Shown here: piece by piece, positions 16,901 to 24,867 of the stretch
Layout of the letters: the number at the start of each line of letters is the position of its first letter
Position numbering within the stretch: position 1 is the stretch's first letter
Origin: UTCHB3 sp964531325
Lineage (GTDB): Bacteria; Bacteroidota; Ignavibacteria; Ignavibacteriales; Ignavibacteriaceae
Reading direction: 5' to 3'
Assembly (NCBI GenBank): GCA_964531325.1
Contig: CAZHCW010000011.1
Location: 1-64,000 of the forward strand
DNA: 64,000 bases
Program-made: the position numbers and the translations under genes
The notes under the pieces: model-generated
What the model was told of the DNA's origin: nothing
Database searches by the model: none
What the model saw: only the letters and a program-made list of their open reading frames with translations

Positions 16901-17629
16901 ATGAAGAGAGAAATTCACGGTTGGTGGAGCCCACGATTAGAAAAGAATATGGAAATTGTTGTTTATGGTCATTGGGGGAAACCTCTTTTAATGTTTCCCA
17001 CTGCCGGGGCAGATTTCCTTGAGTATGAGCGGTTTCAACTGATCGATGCGATTGCTCCCTACATTGAAGCGGGGAAAATTAAAGTTTTTTCAATTAACAG
17101 CATCAATAATGAGAGCTGGCTGAACAATTCGATGGCGCCCCATCATAAAGCGCTTAGACACATGACTTACAATTATTATGTTACTGATGAGGTTGTCCCT
17201 TTCATTCATAATAACTGTGGGGGGCTTCAACCAATCATGCTCACGGGTGCTTCTCTGGGTGCACTGCATGCAGCAAATATCTTTTTCAGAAGTCCACATC
17301 TTTTTGCAGGAACCATTCCGATGAGTGGTTATTACGATCTGAAGTCATATACAAAAGGATATTACGACGAAAATGTCTATTTTAATTCACCGGTCGATTA
17401 TCTTTCAAATCTTTCAGATGACAATATTTTAAATCAGATGAGACACGGGAAAAGGATAATTATCGCTACAGGGCAGGGCGAATATGAAGCACCACAGGGT
17501 TCGATCAATCTGTCGAACATTTTGAGGAGCAAAGGAATCCCCCATGAACTCGAAATTTGGGGACACGATATGCCACATGACTGGCCCACATGGCGAAAAA
17601 TGCTTCCATATTTTGTAAGCAAACTGTAG
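16901..17629 (+). CDS. esterase-like alpha/beta hydrolase
   Basis: A 242-residue alpha/beta hydrolase of the COG4947-type esterase family. The nucleophile elbow is GASLGA with Ser near residue 126, and the catalytic His lies in the C-terminal HDMPHDWPTWRKMLPYF. The opening GWWSPRLEKNMEIVVYGHWGKPLLMFP matches the family start, where a small-molecule or glycan ester is a likely substrate. There is no signal peptide, so the enzyme is cytoplasmic. It is close behind the LytTR regulator and may share its transcript. Substrate unknown. Confidence 0.8.
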   Translation: MKREIHGWWSPRLEKNMEIVVYGHWGKPLLMFPTAGADFLEYERFQLIDAIAPYIEAGKIKVFSINSINNESWLNNSMAPHHKALRHMTYNYYVTDEVVPFIHNNCGGLQPIMLTGASLGALHAANIFFRSPHLFAGTIPMSGYYDLKSYTKGYYDENVYFNSPVDYLSNLSDDNILNQMRHGKRIIIATGQGEYEAPQGSINLSNILRSKGIPHELEIWGHDMPHDWPTWRKMLPYFVSKL

Positions 17630-17633
17630 AGGA

Positions 17634-18203
17634 TCAGATCTCGAGAAAACGGTTCAAAATCAAATTTCCGGCATTTCCCGAGTATTCCGGATTAAAGATC
17701 ACCCCCATAGTGTTACCTTTTTTATAAGCAGCAGGAATCCCTTTAAAACCGGTGAGGACTGCTGCGTTAAATTCGTCTGATGAGGGTTTAAAAAGCTTCT
17801 CAAAATAGAGCCCTTCCAATTCTTCAGCTTCGATAAACATCATTGAATTACAAAGTGTTGCATTGTATTTCCCCGGAAGTGGGGGCGTTTCAAGTGGAAG
17901 AGTGAGTGACAGGGGGAAAAAGGCAAGCCCCGAGGTACCGGGTAAATGAGGGTTTTCACACATCAGGGAAAAACCATTGGCGATACCGAGTACGGGTTTT
18001 TGAATCATTCTTAACATCGAAAAGAGATTTAAGAGGTGAAGTCGTTTTAGTGCCTTTTTTATATCAGAGCAATCGGGAAGGATTATTCTATCGGCGGCAA
18101 GAATTTCACTTTCAACGGATGTGAATTTCTGGTTCACTCCAAGTTTTTCGAGTTGGTATAACAGGTAGGCCGGGCGTTCGCCATAGTCGATAATTGCTGT
18201 CAT
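17634..18203 (-). CDS. HisH-like class I glutamine amidotransferase, probable pseudoenzyme
   Basis: The 189 residues follow the HisH plan: IIDYGERPAYLLYQLEKLG matches the IVDYGMGN start, AADRIILPDCSDI matches ADRLILPGVG, KPVLGIANGFSLM matches KPVLGICLGMQLL, SGLAFFPLSL matches GLGLIPG and MGVIFNPEYSGNAGNLILNRFL matches GVQFHPEKSG. Two catalytic positions are changed: the nucleophile Cys is Ala (GIANG for GICLG) and the catalytic His is Asn (NPE for HPE); only Glu remains. Glutaminase activity should be lost. No hisF or other histidine gene is near; the gene is convergent with the esterase. A structural or regulatory role is inferred. Confidence 0.7.
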   Translation of the reverse strand: MTAIIDYGERPAYLLYQLEKLGVNQKFTSVESEILAADRIILPDCSDIKKALKRLHLLNLFSMLRMIQKPVLGIANGFSLMCENPHLPGTSGLAFFPLSLTLPLETPPLPGKYNATLCNSMMFIEAEELEGLYFEKLFKPSSDEFNAAVLTGFKGIPAAYKKGNTMGVIFNPEYSGNAGNLILNRFLEI

Positions 18204-18229
18204 GTCACTTTAGATTTAGTTTAAAATTA

Positions 18230-18281
18230 CAAAGCACACAGAATCAAGAGAAACAACTCTTCATGATTTCTGTGTGCTTTG
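18230..18281 (-). terminator. long hairpin terminator of the T9SS beta-helix protein gene
   Basis: CAAAGCACACAGAATC at 18230-18245 pairs with GATTTCTGTGTGCTTTG at 18265-18281 with one bulged base. It sits directly downstream of the leftward gene that stops at 18295. Confidence 0.65.
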
Positions 18282-18294
18282 TTTTTAAATTAGG

Positions 18295-20388
18295 TTATTT
18301 CAAGAGTTGCATTTTTCTTGATTCTTTAAACATTTTACCATCAACAGATGTTGCGGTAATAGTATAAATATAACTTCCACTTGCAAGGTTGGATGCATTA
18401 AATTCAACTTGATGTGATCCGGATGCAAAATCTTTGGAAATAAGATTTGCCACTTCACTTCCCATCATGTCATAAACAGTAATATTTACTTTAGCCGGAG
18501 CAGGCAAAGCAAACTTAATACTGGTTGAGGGGTTAAATGGATTAGGATAATTTTGATGCAGAGTGAAATCGGTAACAGAGGCAAAGTTCACTTCTATTGC
18601 ACTTGTAAATACAAACTCACCGTTAAGATCGATCTGACGGAGTCTGTAATAGTTAATTCCGTTTACTGCTGAGTTGTCTGTGAATTTGTATGATTTTTCA
18701 GTGGTTGAGGTTCCTGCACCTTTAACAAATCCAATTTTGTTGAAAGTTAAACCATCAATTGATCTTTCAACTTCAAATCCCATGTTGTTGGTCTCGGTTG
18801 AGGTTGACCAGTCAAGAACAACGACTTCACCCGCCTGCTGAGCAGTGAATGTTGTAAATTCAACAGGTAGAGGAATACTTCCTTCGTGTGCGCCTTTATA
18901 TGGGTAAAGCGGGCTTCTTGGTGAACCATCGATATCAATTGTGATTTGTGCGATAGGCATTCCATGAAGATCCCAGTCGCCATTTGAAGCACCTGTTAAG
19001 TGAAGATCGGTGCTGGAAACAAAATTAACCATTTTATAAATTGAATTTGGATCATCCAAGGTGGCTGTTCTCCAGTCATTCAGGGTTGCACAAGTTGTTG
19101 TATTGTAGAGTGCAAAGTTTGAACCGATTCCGGCGAGATAATAAGCATTATAGTCGAAATTCAGGACATTTGTGCCAGATTCAGCCATTGGGAAATGTAT
19201 AATATAGGTGCTTGGTGTGCTGTTGCCTTGATGGAATATGTTGTTTGCAACATTCATTGTAGCATCAGAATTCACATTGTATCCGATACAGGCATTAATT
19301 CCGGTAGTTGCCGGAGCGTCAATTCTAAAGGAGTTATGAGCTATGTTAATGACTCCGTTCCATGTAGCTGAGCCAAACACAATACCAAAGTATTTATTTG
19401 CTGTTGCGGTTCCAAGATTGTTAAAATTTGGAGCGATAAAATTGTTGACTACATTGATGACACCGGTGTTGCCATAAACAACAACTGCGCCGGCAAATTT
19501 GTTTGTGGTTGTGTTTACATCAATTTTAGTAAACTTGTTACCTGCAATAAGTGTGGTATCATTAACAACACTGCCGGTAATATAGATTCCGGAGTAGAAA
19601 GTTAAATCCACTCTGGGATCAACAACCGATATTCTATTATTGAGATACTTGTTGTTAGCGATATAGAAAGTGGTGATAACTCTTCTTCCACCGTAAAGGT
19701 CACAATTCATAATCGTTCCGGTAACGGGTGAAGTTGGATCATTTCCCCACATACCAACTGCAGTTTCAAAAGTAAGGGTTGGTGTACCAACCTGACAGTT
19801 GTTAATGAGAATGTCGTTTGGAGCTGAACCAACGGTACCAATAGAGCCGTCAACTGCAATTCCTGCTGCCTGGGCTGTTCTTGAGGTGTTGATGCTTATA
19901 ACTTTCATATTCTGGATGGTTATAAAGTCTGAATTGTCCTGTACTTCAATAGCCCATCTTCCGGCCGCGTTGTCAAAGGCAAAAGTCATGTCGCGATCAC
20001 CATCGACGCTGTTCCCGTTTGATCCGTCAAGTGTAATATAACTTGAATTCACAATGTAAAAAAAGTGATTTGCGGCGTCAACTGCAGTGAAAGTTACAAC
20101 CGGTTGTTTTGTTGGGGCTGGTTTTATCACTAATCTGTTGGTTGCTGTGAATGTTGCGTTGTTAATTATACTTGGAGCAGCTTCGGTCAGGTTTCCATCT
20201 ATAATGAAAGTAACCACACCATTAGCACCGTTTGCAGTAATGGCATCACAAGCTGCAGCAAGTGATGCATATCCCTGTGGGTTTGCGCCTTGAGGAATGT
20301 AATATGTGCCTGAGAGTGCCTGGGCATTAAGGACACCAAGACTCAAAAGCAGTGTGAATAACGAAATTTTGTAGAAAAGTTTTCTCAT
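18295..20388 (-). CDS. T9SS-exported right-handed beta-helix protein
   Basis: About 697 residues: signal peptide (MRKLFYKISLFTLLLSLGVLNAQA), an N-terminal region YYIPQGANPQGYASLAAACDA, a long series of short beta-strand repeats with Asn and Gly turns (about 60-480) typical of parallel beta-helix surface proteins, a fibronectin-like segment (VEFTTFTAQQAGEVVVLDWS) and a T9SS type A sorting domain with NYPNPFNPSTSIKF near 615, ending in SRKMQLLK. It should be secreted and anchored or released by T9SS. An ATG at 20400 is in frame, but GGAG lies ideally before the ATG at 20388, which begins the signal peptide, so that start is chosen. Polysaccharide binding or cleavage is possible but no catalytic site is seen. 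Confidence 0.88.
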   Translation of the reverse strand: MRKLFYKISLFTLLLSLGVLNAQALSGTYYIPQGANPQGYASLAAACDAITANGANGVVTFIIDGNLTEAAPSIINNATFTATNRLVIKPAPTKQPVVTFTAVDAANHFFYIVNSSYITLDGSNGNSVDGDRDMTFAFDNAAGRWAIEVQDNSDFITIQNMKVISINTSRTAQAAGIAVDGSIGTVGSAPNDILINNCQVGTPTLTFETAVGMWGNDPTSPVTGTIMNCDLYGGRRVITTFYIANNKYLNNRISVVDPRVDLTFYSGIYITGSVVNDTTLIAGNKFTKIDVNTTTNKFAGAVVVYGNTGVINVVNNFIAPNFNNLGTATANKYFGIVFGSATWNGVINIAHNSFRIDAPATTGINACIGYNVNSDATMNVANNIFHQGNSTPSTYIIHFPMAESGTNVLNFDYNAYYLAGIGSNFALYNTTTCATLNDWRTATLDDPNSIYKMVNFVSSTDLHLTGASNGDWDLHGMPIAQITIDIDGSPRSPLYPYKGAHEGSIPLPVEFTTFTAQQAGEVVVLDWSTSTETNNMGFEVERSIDGLTFNKIGFVKGAGTSTTEKSYKFTDNSAVNGINYYRLRQIDLNGEFVFTSAIEVNFASVTDFTLHQNYPNPFNPSTSIKFALPAPAKVNITVYDMMGSEVANLISKDFASGSHQVEFNASNLASGSYIYTITATSVDGKMFKESRKMQLLK

Positions 20389-20510
20389 GAGATTCTCCAT
20401 TTGTTTGTATCTATTGTTTAGATAATCGATCTCTAAAATTACACAATAAAGACGGAAAAGACAAACTTATTTTTAATGGGATTTTTATAACAGGGAGGAA
20501 ATAATTGAGA

Positions 20511-20535
20511 AAGCCGGGAAGTAATCTCCCGGCTT
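20511..20535 (-). terminator. hairpin terminator after doxX-like gene
   Basis: AAGCCGGGA (20511-20519) pairs with TCCCGGCTT (20527-20535) with a 7-base loop. It lies 26 bases beyond the leftward DoxX stop codon. Confidence 0.65.
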
Positions 20536-20560
20536 CTTCAATAACAATTATCGTTTATGA

Positions 20561-20980
20561 CTATTTAAGCAGACAGGCTAATTTTTCATTGTTTGGGGCA
20601 ATTTTGTTTGCATACAGTGAGGAGAGGGAGTATTTTCCACCACCGGTAATAAAAAGGGTTACGAAAATAGCGAGATAAAGGAGCGACATTTCCTGCTTCT
20701 GAAAAGGGTCTCCCCCATGAGCCACAAAAGCAGCCACTGCCATTGTGATAATCAATGGAATTGACGACAATTTGGTCGAAAGTCCAAAGATGATAAATAT
20801 AGCCATAAAAAACTCTGCTGCCATTGCAAGGAAGAGACTTGCCGGCATTCCTATCCCCAGAAAATCGAGAAACTTAATTTCGTTCCCTGAGAAAAACGAT
20901 TGAAATTTACCCAATCCATGACCAAAAGCCATAAATGACCCCGCCACAACTCTTAAAACCAGTATTCCAATATCACTCAT
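20561..20980 (-). CDS. DoxX family membrane protein
   Basis: A protein of about 139 residues with four hydrophobic helices and DoxX signatures: VLRVVAGSFMAFGHGLGKFQ, GMPASLFLAMAAEFFMAIFIIFGL and AFVAHGGDPFQKQEMSLLYLA. DoxX proteins are small membrane proteins linked to redox or sulfur metabolism in some species; the exact role is often unknown. A longer frame begins with TTG at 21010, but the ATG at 20980 has a GGAAAAAAAT ribosome site and gives the family N-terminus, so it is preferred. Confidence 0.88.
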   Translation of the reverse strand: MSDIGILVLRVVAGSFMAFGHGLGKFQSFFSGNEIKFLDFLGIGMPASLFLAMAAEFFMAIFIIFGLSTKLSSIPLIITMAVAAFVAHGGDPFQKQEMSLLYLAIFVTLFITGGGKYSLSSLYANKIAPNNEKLACLLK

Positions 20981-21234
20981 ATTTTTTTCCGTTTCTTTTA
21001 TGTTGTTCAATAAGTGTTATAACACATAATTATTTAATTAAGTTCCATTAAAAATAATTAAAGGAGAATCATGATAAATTACTTAAATAATAAGGTGAAC
21101 TGATGTGTTATGTTTATTAAAATAAGATAAATGATAACAATCTCTTAATATAGCAGACAATTAGAGGCATTTTGTTACAAAGTTTTACAAAGGTTTACTT
21201 GACGGTGGCACATGTTACAATTTTGAAAAGTAAC

Positions 21235-21263
21235 TTGAACCCGGAGATTAAGAATAATTTAAT
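21235..21263 (+). promoter_or_regulatory. possible promoter for the small HEAT-like protein
   Basis: TTGAAC at 21235-21240 and TTTAAT at 21258-21263 have a 17-base spacer and lie 23 bases before the start codon at 21287. The geometry is good, though AT-rich surroundings raise the chance of coincidence. Confidence 0.4.
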
Positions 21264-21286
21264 TCAAATACAACACGGAGACGACA

Positions 21287-21688
21287 ATGAAAACTTTAAG
21301 TGTTATGATGGTAGTGTTGATGATTTTGGCATCGACGACCAACACAGAAGCCCAAAAAAAATATCAGTTTAACAAAAACTCGATCGAGTCGTTAAGAGAT
21401 GGAATCACTTCCAAAAATAACGGACTCCGCAGAAGTGCAATTTATATGGCAGGATTTTACGAAATAAGTGAAGTTTCAAATACTTTATGTGACGAGCTTA
21501 AAAACGAGATAAATCCGGCAATCAAAGTCTTAATTGCACTTACTCTTTACAAAATAGGAGACGAAAACTCATTAAAAGCAATAGAGAATCTTTCGAAAAC
21601 CGAACGGGATGACGATACCAGAAGGATGATGTTCGCAATAACCGAACAAATAAAACTCGACCGAATCTTCACAAATCCGGTTCAATAG
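21287..21688 (+). CDS. small exported HEAT-like repeat protein
   Basis: A 133-residue protein with a signal peptide (MKTLSVMMVVLMILASTTNTEAQ) and about 95 residues of amphipathic helix pairs. LRDGITSKNNGLRRSAIYMAG and VSNTLCDELKNEINPAIKV then ALTLYKIGDENSLKAI read as two to three HEAT-like repeats, as in secreted scaffold proteins. It has a GGAGACGACA ribosome site. It stands alone and precedes a strong terminator. No specific function is recognised. Confidence 0.75.
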   Translation: MKTLSVMMVVLMILASTTNTEAQKKYQFNKNSIESLRDGITSKNNGLRRSAIYMAGFYEISEVSNTLCDELKNEINPAIKVLIALTLYKIGDENSLKAIENLSKTERDDDTRRMMFAITEQIKLDRIFTNPVQ

Positions 21689-21755
21689 TTGAAAGAAGAC
21701 ATTTCGCATAAATCATTACCTCTTCGCATTACCTCATTAATGCAAAGCCGGTACT

Positions 21756-21787
21756 AAAAGGCTGTCTGATCAAAAGGGCAGCCTTTT
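21756..21787. terminator. intrinsic terminator
   Basis: AAAAGGCTG (21756-21764) pairs with CAGCCTTTT (21779-21787) and runs into an eight-T tract. A near-copy of this stem, GGCTG...CAGCC, recurs at 57595-57621. Confidence 0.85.
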
Positions 21788-21793
21788 TTTTGT

Positions 21794-23215
21794 TTATCCC
21801 ATCATAACAAGATAAAGAGGAAGCGGAATTGCAAAATTCCCGTACATTTCTCCCAAATCTGACCAGTGTTTTGTTATTACCAGTCCAAAGTCAATCTTCT
21901 CATGTTTCTCTCTGAAATATTCTATCCCGCTCAAATATTTTTTTTCGATTGAGTTTCTGTATTTAACCTCAATTGGAAGGTATTTCCCGCTGACGGTATG
22001 GACTATAAAATCCACCTCGTTATTTTTTTCTCTGTAGTAGTCAATTTGTAATATATTTTTTGATCTTCTCAAAGTAAGAAAAACGAGGTTTTCAGCGTAA
22101 AGTCCAAGCAATTCATGATTTTCGAGTAGAGAATCTGTCAGTCGCATCACTGCATTTCTTAAAGCGAGGTCAGATATATAATATTTTTCAAGTCCTTTTC
22201 TTATTCGAAGACCCTGTGAACGGAATTTTGGCAGGCTATAAACCAAATCTGTCATTTCGAGCAGTGGCATATATTTTTGAATCTGTTGAAGATTTATCTC
22301 CGTTTCGTTTGCGAAGGTGTTTAGTGATATTTCTTTCCCCGGGTTTTCCAACAGAGAAATATAAAACCGTTTTAACATTTCAGGTTTTCGAAAATCCGCC
22401 GCCAGGACAAGATCCTCATAGATTACCTTTTTCACCTGGTTGTCGAACAAATAATCCTGCTTCGCTTCCATGGATGGAAGAGTCCAAACTTCAGGATAAC
22501 CCCCCTCAAGAAAATACTTCGATAAGAGACTATCAAGTTCATTTTTTAGATTGTTGGAAACCTGAGGAATTTTTTCAGCCAGGGACTTGATGTCTGTGAA
22601 ATTCAGAAGATTTTTAGCTAAATCATGTAAGTGAGTGAGTTCTGTTATAAGGCTTTTATTCTCTGAAATGGAATAGGCAACAAACTCGTAATACGAGAAA
22701 GAAAGCATATGATAATCTTTTAATCTACCTAACAGACTTTCTCTGCTTTTCTTAAAAATGGGGGAGGTTGCTGAGCCTGATACAACAATCTTTATTGGGA
22801 AACTAAGGTCGTAATACTTTTTAAGGTAAAGCTCCCAATTTGGCAGGCTCTGGATCTCATCGAGAAAAAGATATTTTGGTTTATTGTTGGCGGGTTCTAA
22901 GCCGGTGAAAAGGGAATTGACAAAATCATCCCGGTTTATCTTGTCAGATAAAAGAGCCGGGTCATCAAAGGAATAATAGATAATCGATTCGGGGGTCGTC
23001 CCAGATTCAATTAACTTTTTAATTATTTGTTTAAGAAGTGTTGATTTGCCAACCCTTCTTGGCCCCGTCACAGAGATCATCTGAGGGAGTTGAATCAGGT
23101 CTCTGTAAATGTCATCAAAAATTGTTCGATGGAATTCAGGAAGCTGACCAAAAGCCAATGAACCATCTGCCCACCAGGGGTTGTAAATGCCAAGAATCTG
23201 TCTAAAAGTATTCAT
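21794..23215 (-). CDS. AAA+ ATPase with DUF4143-type C-terminus
   Basis: A 473-residue protein of the widespread ATPase/DUF4143 group. Walker A is GPRRVGKST (residues 51-59), Walker B is KYLFLDEIQSLPNWE (around 115) and the sensor region is VSGSATSP. The C-terminal part holds a PD-(D/E)XK-like core (NEVDFIV and LPIEVKYRNS near residues 400-420). These proteins are highly mobile across prokaryotes and thought to act as DNA-linked ATPases or toxins, with no agreed function. It is divergent from the DUF6361-PLD-helicase cassette across 374 bases, which places it at the edge of an accessory block. Confidence 0.88.
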   Translation of the reverse strand: MNTFRQILGIYNPWWADGSLAFGQLPEFHRTIFDDIYRDLIQLPQMISVTGPRRVGKSTLLKQIIKKLIESGTTPESIIYYSFDDPALLSDKINRDDFVNSLFTGLEPANNKPKYLFLDEIQSLPNWELYLKKYYDLSFPIKIVVSGSATSPIFKKSRESLLGRLKDYHMLSFSYYEFVAYSISENKSLITELTHLHDLAKNLLNFTDIKSLAEKIPQVSNNLKNELDSLLSKYFLEGGYPEVWTLPSMEAKQDYLFDNQVKKVIYEDLVLAADFRKPEMLKRFYISLLENPGKEISLNTFANETEINLQQIQKYMPLLEMTDLVYSLPKFRSQGLRIRKGLEKYYISDLALRNAVMRLTDSLLENHELLGLYAENLVFLTLRRSKNILQIDYYREKNNEVDFIVHTVSGKYLPIEVKYRNSIEKKYLSGIEYFREKHEKIDFGLVITKHWSDLGEMYGNFAIPLPLYLVMMG

Positions 23216-23589
23216 ATTCGTAAAACCGGGAAATTTTATATACTATAATATACATAATTTCCCAATTCTCTGCAACTTATTTAAGTAGAAGGGGTTATGA
23301 GGTGGAAAATAACGAAGATTTATTAAAATATTATTTGTGATTTGGATACATCAAAGATAGTTCTTTCAAAATGAAGAATTTATTTATTGATGAAACAGTA
23401 AAATATTTCTATTTTAGAAGTAACATTTTATTTGAATTAATACGGCAACAAAATTTTGTTCGGACTCTTTTTACAAGGTATAATCCTTATCGGTATATAT
23501 TCTAATACTGTTTGGCGTTCTTACGGACTCACTGATTTGCTCGCCCAATCTAACTACCCCTCTACTCCTAACGACTGATACAGGATGTT
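23216..23589. other. AT-rich divergent intergenic region before defence-like cassette
   Basis: No gene is visible. It holds a good sigma70-like promoter pointing right (23456-23484) and is strongly AT-rich elsewhere. No intergenic repeat module like those at 2708 or 38484 was found here, so this border of the block is unlike the others. Confidence 0.5.
23456..23484 (+). promoter_or_regulatory. sigma70-like promoter for the DUF6361-PLD-helicase operon
   Basis: TTGTTC (23456-23461) and a perfect TATAAT (23479-23484) are separated by 17 bases, about 105 bases before the first start codon. This is the strongest -10 box seen in the window. Confidence 0.5.
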
Positions 23590-24867
23590 ATGATTTCCAC
23601 TATGTTTTCCAAAATTAGAAATTTAACTGCTTCCGAAAAAGAATTACAATCTCAAATTGGATGGTTATTTTTTTCAAAACATGATCGAGAATTACTTGAC
23701 CAACTCCTCGATATTGATGCAGACGAAAATGTATTAGATGAACTTGGCGTTGGAGTATTGCGGGATATAGTTTCAAACAGATTGTTCCCCGGTACAGCAA
23801 CTAACCATACAAGGGCAAAATACTATTTTTTCTTCCCGTATATTCTTTATGATTATCAGAGAAAATGTCAAAAAAATGAGAAACCTGAAAACATTTTTGA
23901 GTTTGTAAAGAAAAAAGAATTGGATTTACGCGATAAATTGTCAAAAATATATGGCAGTGATTCTGTAGAATCTAAAGAAAAGGGAATAATAGGAATAACT
24001 AAAGCGAGAAGAGATATAAGGATATTGCCCTCCGAAATTTATTGGAGCGGAATCAGAGAATTTCAACTCATAAGAGTTAAGAGACTAAGTAGAATAAGGT
24101 ATCTCTCATATCTTCAAAAACTTGATCTTGTGAACTACAGCCAAGCCGAAGATGATGCTGATAATTGTATGACCGATCTTAGAATAAATGTTCCCCCGCC
24201 TTCACATAATTGGATGGAAAATTTGTCAATCACACTGAACTCTGCTGAAGCGAATATCCTTGAGGCAAGAATCATTGATAGTGTTCCAAATTCACTTTTT
24301 CCCATTTTGTTTACAGTTGGCCAAGGTCTGAATGAATTTAATTTCAGGGATTTTGCTAGAATTCAAGTCGCTAATAATGAAATAAATGGAGAGCTAATTG
24401 AAATATTGAGATTTGCTCATGATTTTTCACTTATGACGGATATACTCTATTCCGGTTATAATCTTTTGTTACAGCAAAGCGTCTTCAAAAATAATAGTAT
24501 TGAAGATTGGAGATTGAAAATTGATATTTATCAATCCCAAAGTTTATCACAGGATTTTAATGTTGATCTCTTGTTCCAAAAATATTTTCGAAACACATTA
24601 AGAAGTCCAATTGTTATTAATGCAATCCACTTTATCGATGATTTTGTAAAATTGTTGCGTTCCGATAACTTCAATATGTCCGATGAAATTAAGCAACGCA
24701 TTGTAAGCCGAGAAAGAATCGGTAAGGGACCCCGAGCAAGATTGTCTAATGGCAATTTTTCCGATGTCAAGGAAAATCAGCGATTGGGATTAAAAAATTT
24801 GCAATTCAGGTATGATAAAGCTAAATATTTGGCTTCTGAAATATTAGAAGGGAAAAATAATGATTGA
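23590..24867 (+). CDS. DUF6361 family protein, first gene of defence-like cassette
   Basis: A 425-residue soluble protein resembling DUF6361: GWLFFSKHDRELLDQLLD, DELGVGVLRDIVSNRLFPGTAT and NHTRAKYYFFFPYIL fit my memory of the family (short helices with conserved FPG-T and TRAKYF). No catalytic motif, signal peptide or membrane segment was seen, and the function is unknown. The gene overlaps the next gene by 8 bases, so the products are likely made in fixed ratio and may form a complex. The ATG at 23590 follows AGGATGTT; an internal ATG four codons later is possible. Proteins of this family are often neighbours of PLD and helicase genes as I recall, but I cannot cite a verified system. Confidence 0.7.
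   Translation: MISTMFSKIRNLTASEKELQSQIGWLFFSKHDRELLDQLLDIDADENVLDELGVGVLRDIVSNRLFPGTATNHTRAKYYFFFPYILYDYQRKCQKNEKPENIFEFVKKKELDLRDKLSKIYGSDSVESKEKGIIGITKARRDIRILPSEIYWSGIREFQLIRVKRLSRIRYLSYLQKLDLVNYSQAEDDADNCMTDLRINVPPPSHNWMENLSITLNSAEANILEARIIDSVPNSLFPILFTVGQGLNEFNFRDFARIQVANNEINGELIEILRFAHDFSLMTDILYSGYNLLLQQSVFKNNSIEDWRLKIDIYQSQSLSQDFNVDLLFQKYFRNTLRSPIVINAIHFIDDFVKLLRSDNFNMSDEIKQRIVSRERIGKGPRARLSNGNFSDVKENQRLGLKNLQFRYDKAKYLASEILEGKNND

Noticed and set aside
23216..23589. Attachment site or insertion-sequence border
   Set aside because: No terminal inverted repeats, target duplication or transposase remnant is visible.
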